A DNA stretch of 8,127 bases from Lutibacter sp. UBA4458 (GTDB lineage: Bacteria > Bacteroidota > Bacteroidia > Flavobacteriales > Flavobacteriaceae), in assembly GCA_002390165.1 (NCBI GenBank), contig DGOU01000219.1:3700-11826 (forward strand), in the 5' to 3' direction. The position numbers and the translations under genes are program-made. This document shows positions 6,253 to 8,127 of this stretch, piece by piece. Every line of letters begins with the position of its first letter. Positions within the stretch are counted from its first letter, which is position 1. Below the pieces are notes generated by a model. It was not told the DNA's origin. It did not search any database and saw only the letters and a list, made by a program, of their open reading frames with translations.

Positions 6253-7569
6253 ATGAATACATTACAAAAAGGCGATAAAAAATTAATTAATGCTTGGGCA
6301 TTTTACGATTGGGCAAATTCAGTTTATTCTTTAGTAATTAGTACCGCAGTATTTCCTATTTATTATAGTAGTTTAACAGAAACTTTTGAGAATATAGATG
6401 GGAAAATCACTTTTTTAGGAACTCAATGGACTCCAACTACTTTGTATGATTATACACTTGCATTTTCATTTTTAATAGTTGCATTTATTTCTCCAATATT
6501 ATCTGGTATTGCAGATTATACAGGAAACAAATTAAAATTTTTAAAGGCATTTTGTTTTATTGGATCTTTATCTGTTATGAGTTTATTCTTTTTTAAAGGA
6601 GAACAATCACTTTGGGTTGGTATTGTATTTACCATTTTTGCAAGTATTGGCTTTTGGGGAAGTATTGTTTTTTACAATGCATATTTACCGGAAGTAGCTT
6701 ATCCAGAACAACAAGATGATGTTAGTGCAAAAGGGTTTATTTTTGGCTATACGGGCTCTATATTTTTATTATTATTTAGTTTAATAATGATAAATAAACC
6801 TGAATTATTTGGTTTGCCTAATGCAGGAATGGCTTCTCGTATTACCTTTTTATTGGTGGGAATATGGTGGCTTGGGTTTGCACAAATTACGTATAAACGA
6901 TTGCCAAATAATGTGTATAATAGAAAACCTAAAAAAGATTTTATTTGGAAAGGCTTAAAAGAATTAAAAGTGGTAGCAAAAGAAGTAATAAAACATAATG
7001 AATTAAAGTTTTTTCTTATAGCTTTTTTTATGTTTAGTGTAGGTGTACAAACTATTATTTTAATGGCAGGTATTTTTGGAAGTAAGGAATTAGGTTTGCC
7101 AACTTTAAACTTAATTATAGTAATTTTAGTAGTGCAAATTGTAGCTATAATTGGCGCTTTTTTATTTTCCAGATTATCTGATAAAATTGGTAATATGGCT
7201 ACTTTAAAAATAACCGTTACCATTTGGACCTTGGTTTGTCTTTCTGCATTTATGTTAGACAAAGACCAAGAAAATGTAGTTTATTATTTTTATGGATTAG
7301 GAGCGTTAATTGGTTTGGTAATGGGAGCAATTCAATCTTTAGCGCGTTCAACCTATTCAAAATTATTACCAAAAACAGAAGACCATGCTACTTTTTTTAG
7401 TTTTTATGATGTAACCGAAAAATTGGCAATTGTATTTGGCATGATTGTATTTGGCTTATTAGTTTCATTAACTGGATCTATGCAATATAGCGTACTGTTT
7501 TTAGCTGTTTTCTTTGTTTTATCTTTTGTTTTTCTCTCTTTTATTAAAAAAACAAAATATGTTAAATAA
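6253..7569 (+). CDS. MFS transporter, UMF1 (Atg22-like) family
   Basis: This is a 438-residue inner-membrane protein of the major facilitator superfamily. The N-terminal signature INAWAFYDWANSVYSLVIS (12-30) is typical of the UMF1/Atg22-like group. About twelve hydrophobic segments can be placed, roughly at 24-40, 67-86, 98-114, 121-144, 163-181, 196-213, 252-274, 284-306, 316-335, 343-364, 388-406 and 411-431. MFS motif-A-like loops occur as GIADYTGNKLKF (85-96) and, in the second half, SRLSDKIGN (306-314). Other conserved patches are QSLARSTYSKLLP (361-373) and FFSFYDVTEKLA (381-392). Eukaryotic Atg22 exports amino acids from the vacuole; the substrate of bacterial members is not established. 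The start is supported by spacing from the conserved NAWAFYDW motif. The last codons overlap the following esterase gene, suggesting co-transcription with it. Confidence 0.92.
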   Translation: MNTLQKGDKKLINAWAFYDWANSVYSLVISTAVFPIYYSSLTETFENIDGKITFLGTQWTPTTLYDYTLAFSFLIVAFISPILSGIADYTGNKLKFLKAFCFIGSLSVMSLFFFKGEQSLWVGIVFTIFASIGFWGSIVFYNAYLPEVAYPEQQDDVSAKGFIFGYTGSIFLLLFSLIMINKPELFGLPNAGMASRITFLLVGIWWLGFAQITYKRLPNNVYNRKPKKDFIWKGLKELKVVAKEVIKHNELKFFLIAFFMFSVGVQTIILMAGIFGSKELGLPTLNLIIVILVVQIVAIIGAFLFSRLSDKIGNMATLKITVTIWTLVCLSAFMLDKDQENVVYYFYGLGALIGLVMGAIQSLARSTYSKLLPKTEDHATFFSFYDVTEKLAIVFGMIVFGLLVSLTGSMQYSVLFLAVFFVLSFVFLSFIKKTKYVK

Positions 7570-8127
7570 TGTTTTTACCTATAAAGGATTGTTTTTGTAC
7601 ATGTTTGTGCTTTTCACTGCTTGCAGCCCTGTAAAAGAAAAGAGAACTTCAAAAATTATTAAGCAATCATTTTTTTCTGATAAATTAGGAAAAAATATAG
7701 CGTATAATGTTTATTTGCCAAAGGTATATAATGATAAAAAACAATTTCCTGTTTTATATTTATTACACGGACATGGAGGAAATGAAGATAGCTGGGTAAA
7801 TTCAAAAGAAGGCAATATTAAAAAAACTTTAGATAGTTTAATTAACTATAAAATTGTGCCACCAATAGTTGCTGTAACTATGGATGCTGGTAATTCATGG
7901 TATGTTAACAGTCAATTAAAAATGGAAAGTGCCTATCTTAATGAATTTATGCCTTTGGTAGAATCTAAATATAAAATAGATAATAAACCGCATTCTAGAT
8001 TTATGGCTGGTTATTCAATGGGAGGTTATGGTGCTTTGCGTTTTGCCTTATTAAAACCAGAACTTTTTAATTCCGTTTTACTTTTAAGTCCTGCTGCCTA
8101 TTATCCTAATCCACCTAAAAATTCATC
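7559..8127 (+). CDS. Putative esterase lipoprotein (esterase D-like), 3' end cut by window
   Basis: The visible 189 residues open with a hydrophobic stretch and lipobox FTAC (Cys22), followed by a basic linker, so this is probably an envelope-anchored lipoprotein. The catalytic part resembles the putative-esterase family (esterase D / feruloyl esterase / S-formylglutathione hydrolase fold): KNIAYNVYLPKVY (45-57), PVLYLLHGHGGNEDSW (64-79) with the oxyanion-hole HG, and the nucleophile elbow GYSMGGYGA (151-159) with Ser153. The acid and histidine of the triad should lie beyond the window edge. The ATG at 7559 overlaps the UMF1 stop by 11 bp in another frame, pointing to translational coupling; an internal ATG at 7601 would still retain the lipobox but leave a shorter signal. 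The substrate is unknown; ester-linked sugar or acyl groups are typical for the family. Confidence 0.88.
   Translation, partial: MLNNVFTYKGLFLYMFVLFTACSPVKEKRTSKIIKQSFFSDKLGKNIAYNVYLPKVYNDKKQFPVLYLLHGHGGNEDSWVNSKEGNIKKTLDSLINYKIVPPIVAVTMDAGNSWYVNSQLKMESAYLNEFMPLVESKYKIDNKPHSRFMAGYSMGGYGALRFALLKPELFNSVLLLSPAAYYPNPPKNS

Noticed and set aside
6747..7262. A 171-codon minus-strand open frame inside the UMF1 gene
   Set aside because: It lies wholly antisense to a well-supported membrane transporter, resembles no family I recognise and has the Lys/Ile/Asn-rich look of an AT-rich shadow frame.

Overview
The window is strongly AT-rich bacterial chromosome, dense with genes, and it reads as Bacteroidota, most likely a flavobacterium. 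Signs of this are the TAnnTTTG-type -7 box in front of ffh, leaders without clear Shine-Dalgarno sequences, short N-terminal lipoprotein signals of the MKKIIYLL...SC type, and protein sequences resembling flavobacterial Ffh, UMF1 transporter and M48 lipoprotein families. The assignment rests on these features and not on a database comparison.

Layout. From the left edge, ffh (signal recognition particle GTPase) runs on the minus strand. A 211-bp divergent spacer separates it from a plus-strand gene for a CoA-disulfide/persulfide reductase fused to a C-terminal rhodanese domain, which ends in a strong hairpin terminator. Converging on that terminator is a tightly packed minus-strand cluster, in transcription order: an alpha/beta hydrolase, an exported methionine sulfoxide reductase B, and a DUF1801/YdeI-type protein. 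A 66-bp divergent spacer then leads to plus-strand genes: an M48 metalloprotease lipoprotein, a perfect 12-bp hairpin with a T-run, a UMF1/Atg22-like MFS transporter, and a putative esterase lipoprotein. The esterase overlaps the transporter by 11 bp and is cut by the window edge.

How the genes fit together. Ffh delivers membrane and exported proteins co-translationally. Several neighbours are themselves envelope proteins (M48 lipoprotein, exported MsrB, UMF1, esterase lipoprotein), but this looks like ordinary chromosomal neighbourhood and not a dedicated system. A loose redox/sulfur and protein-quality theme can be drawn (persulfide reductase, MsrB, M48 protease), but it is inference only.

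I found no mobile element, CRISPR array, tRNA or rRNA, and no convincing undescribed system. The points most worth a second look are the terminator-like hairpin lying directly against the UMF1 start codon, and a very GC-rich, potentially structured patch at codons 9-18 of the reductase.
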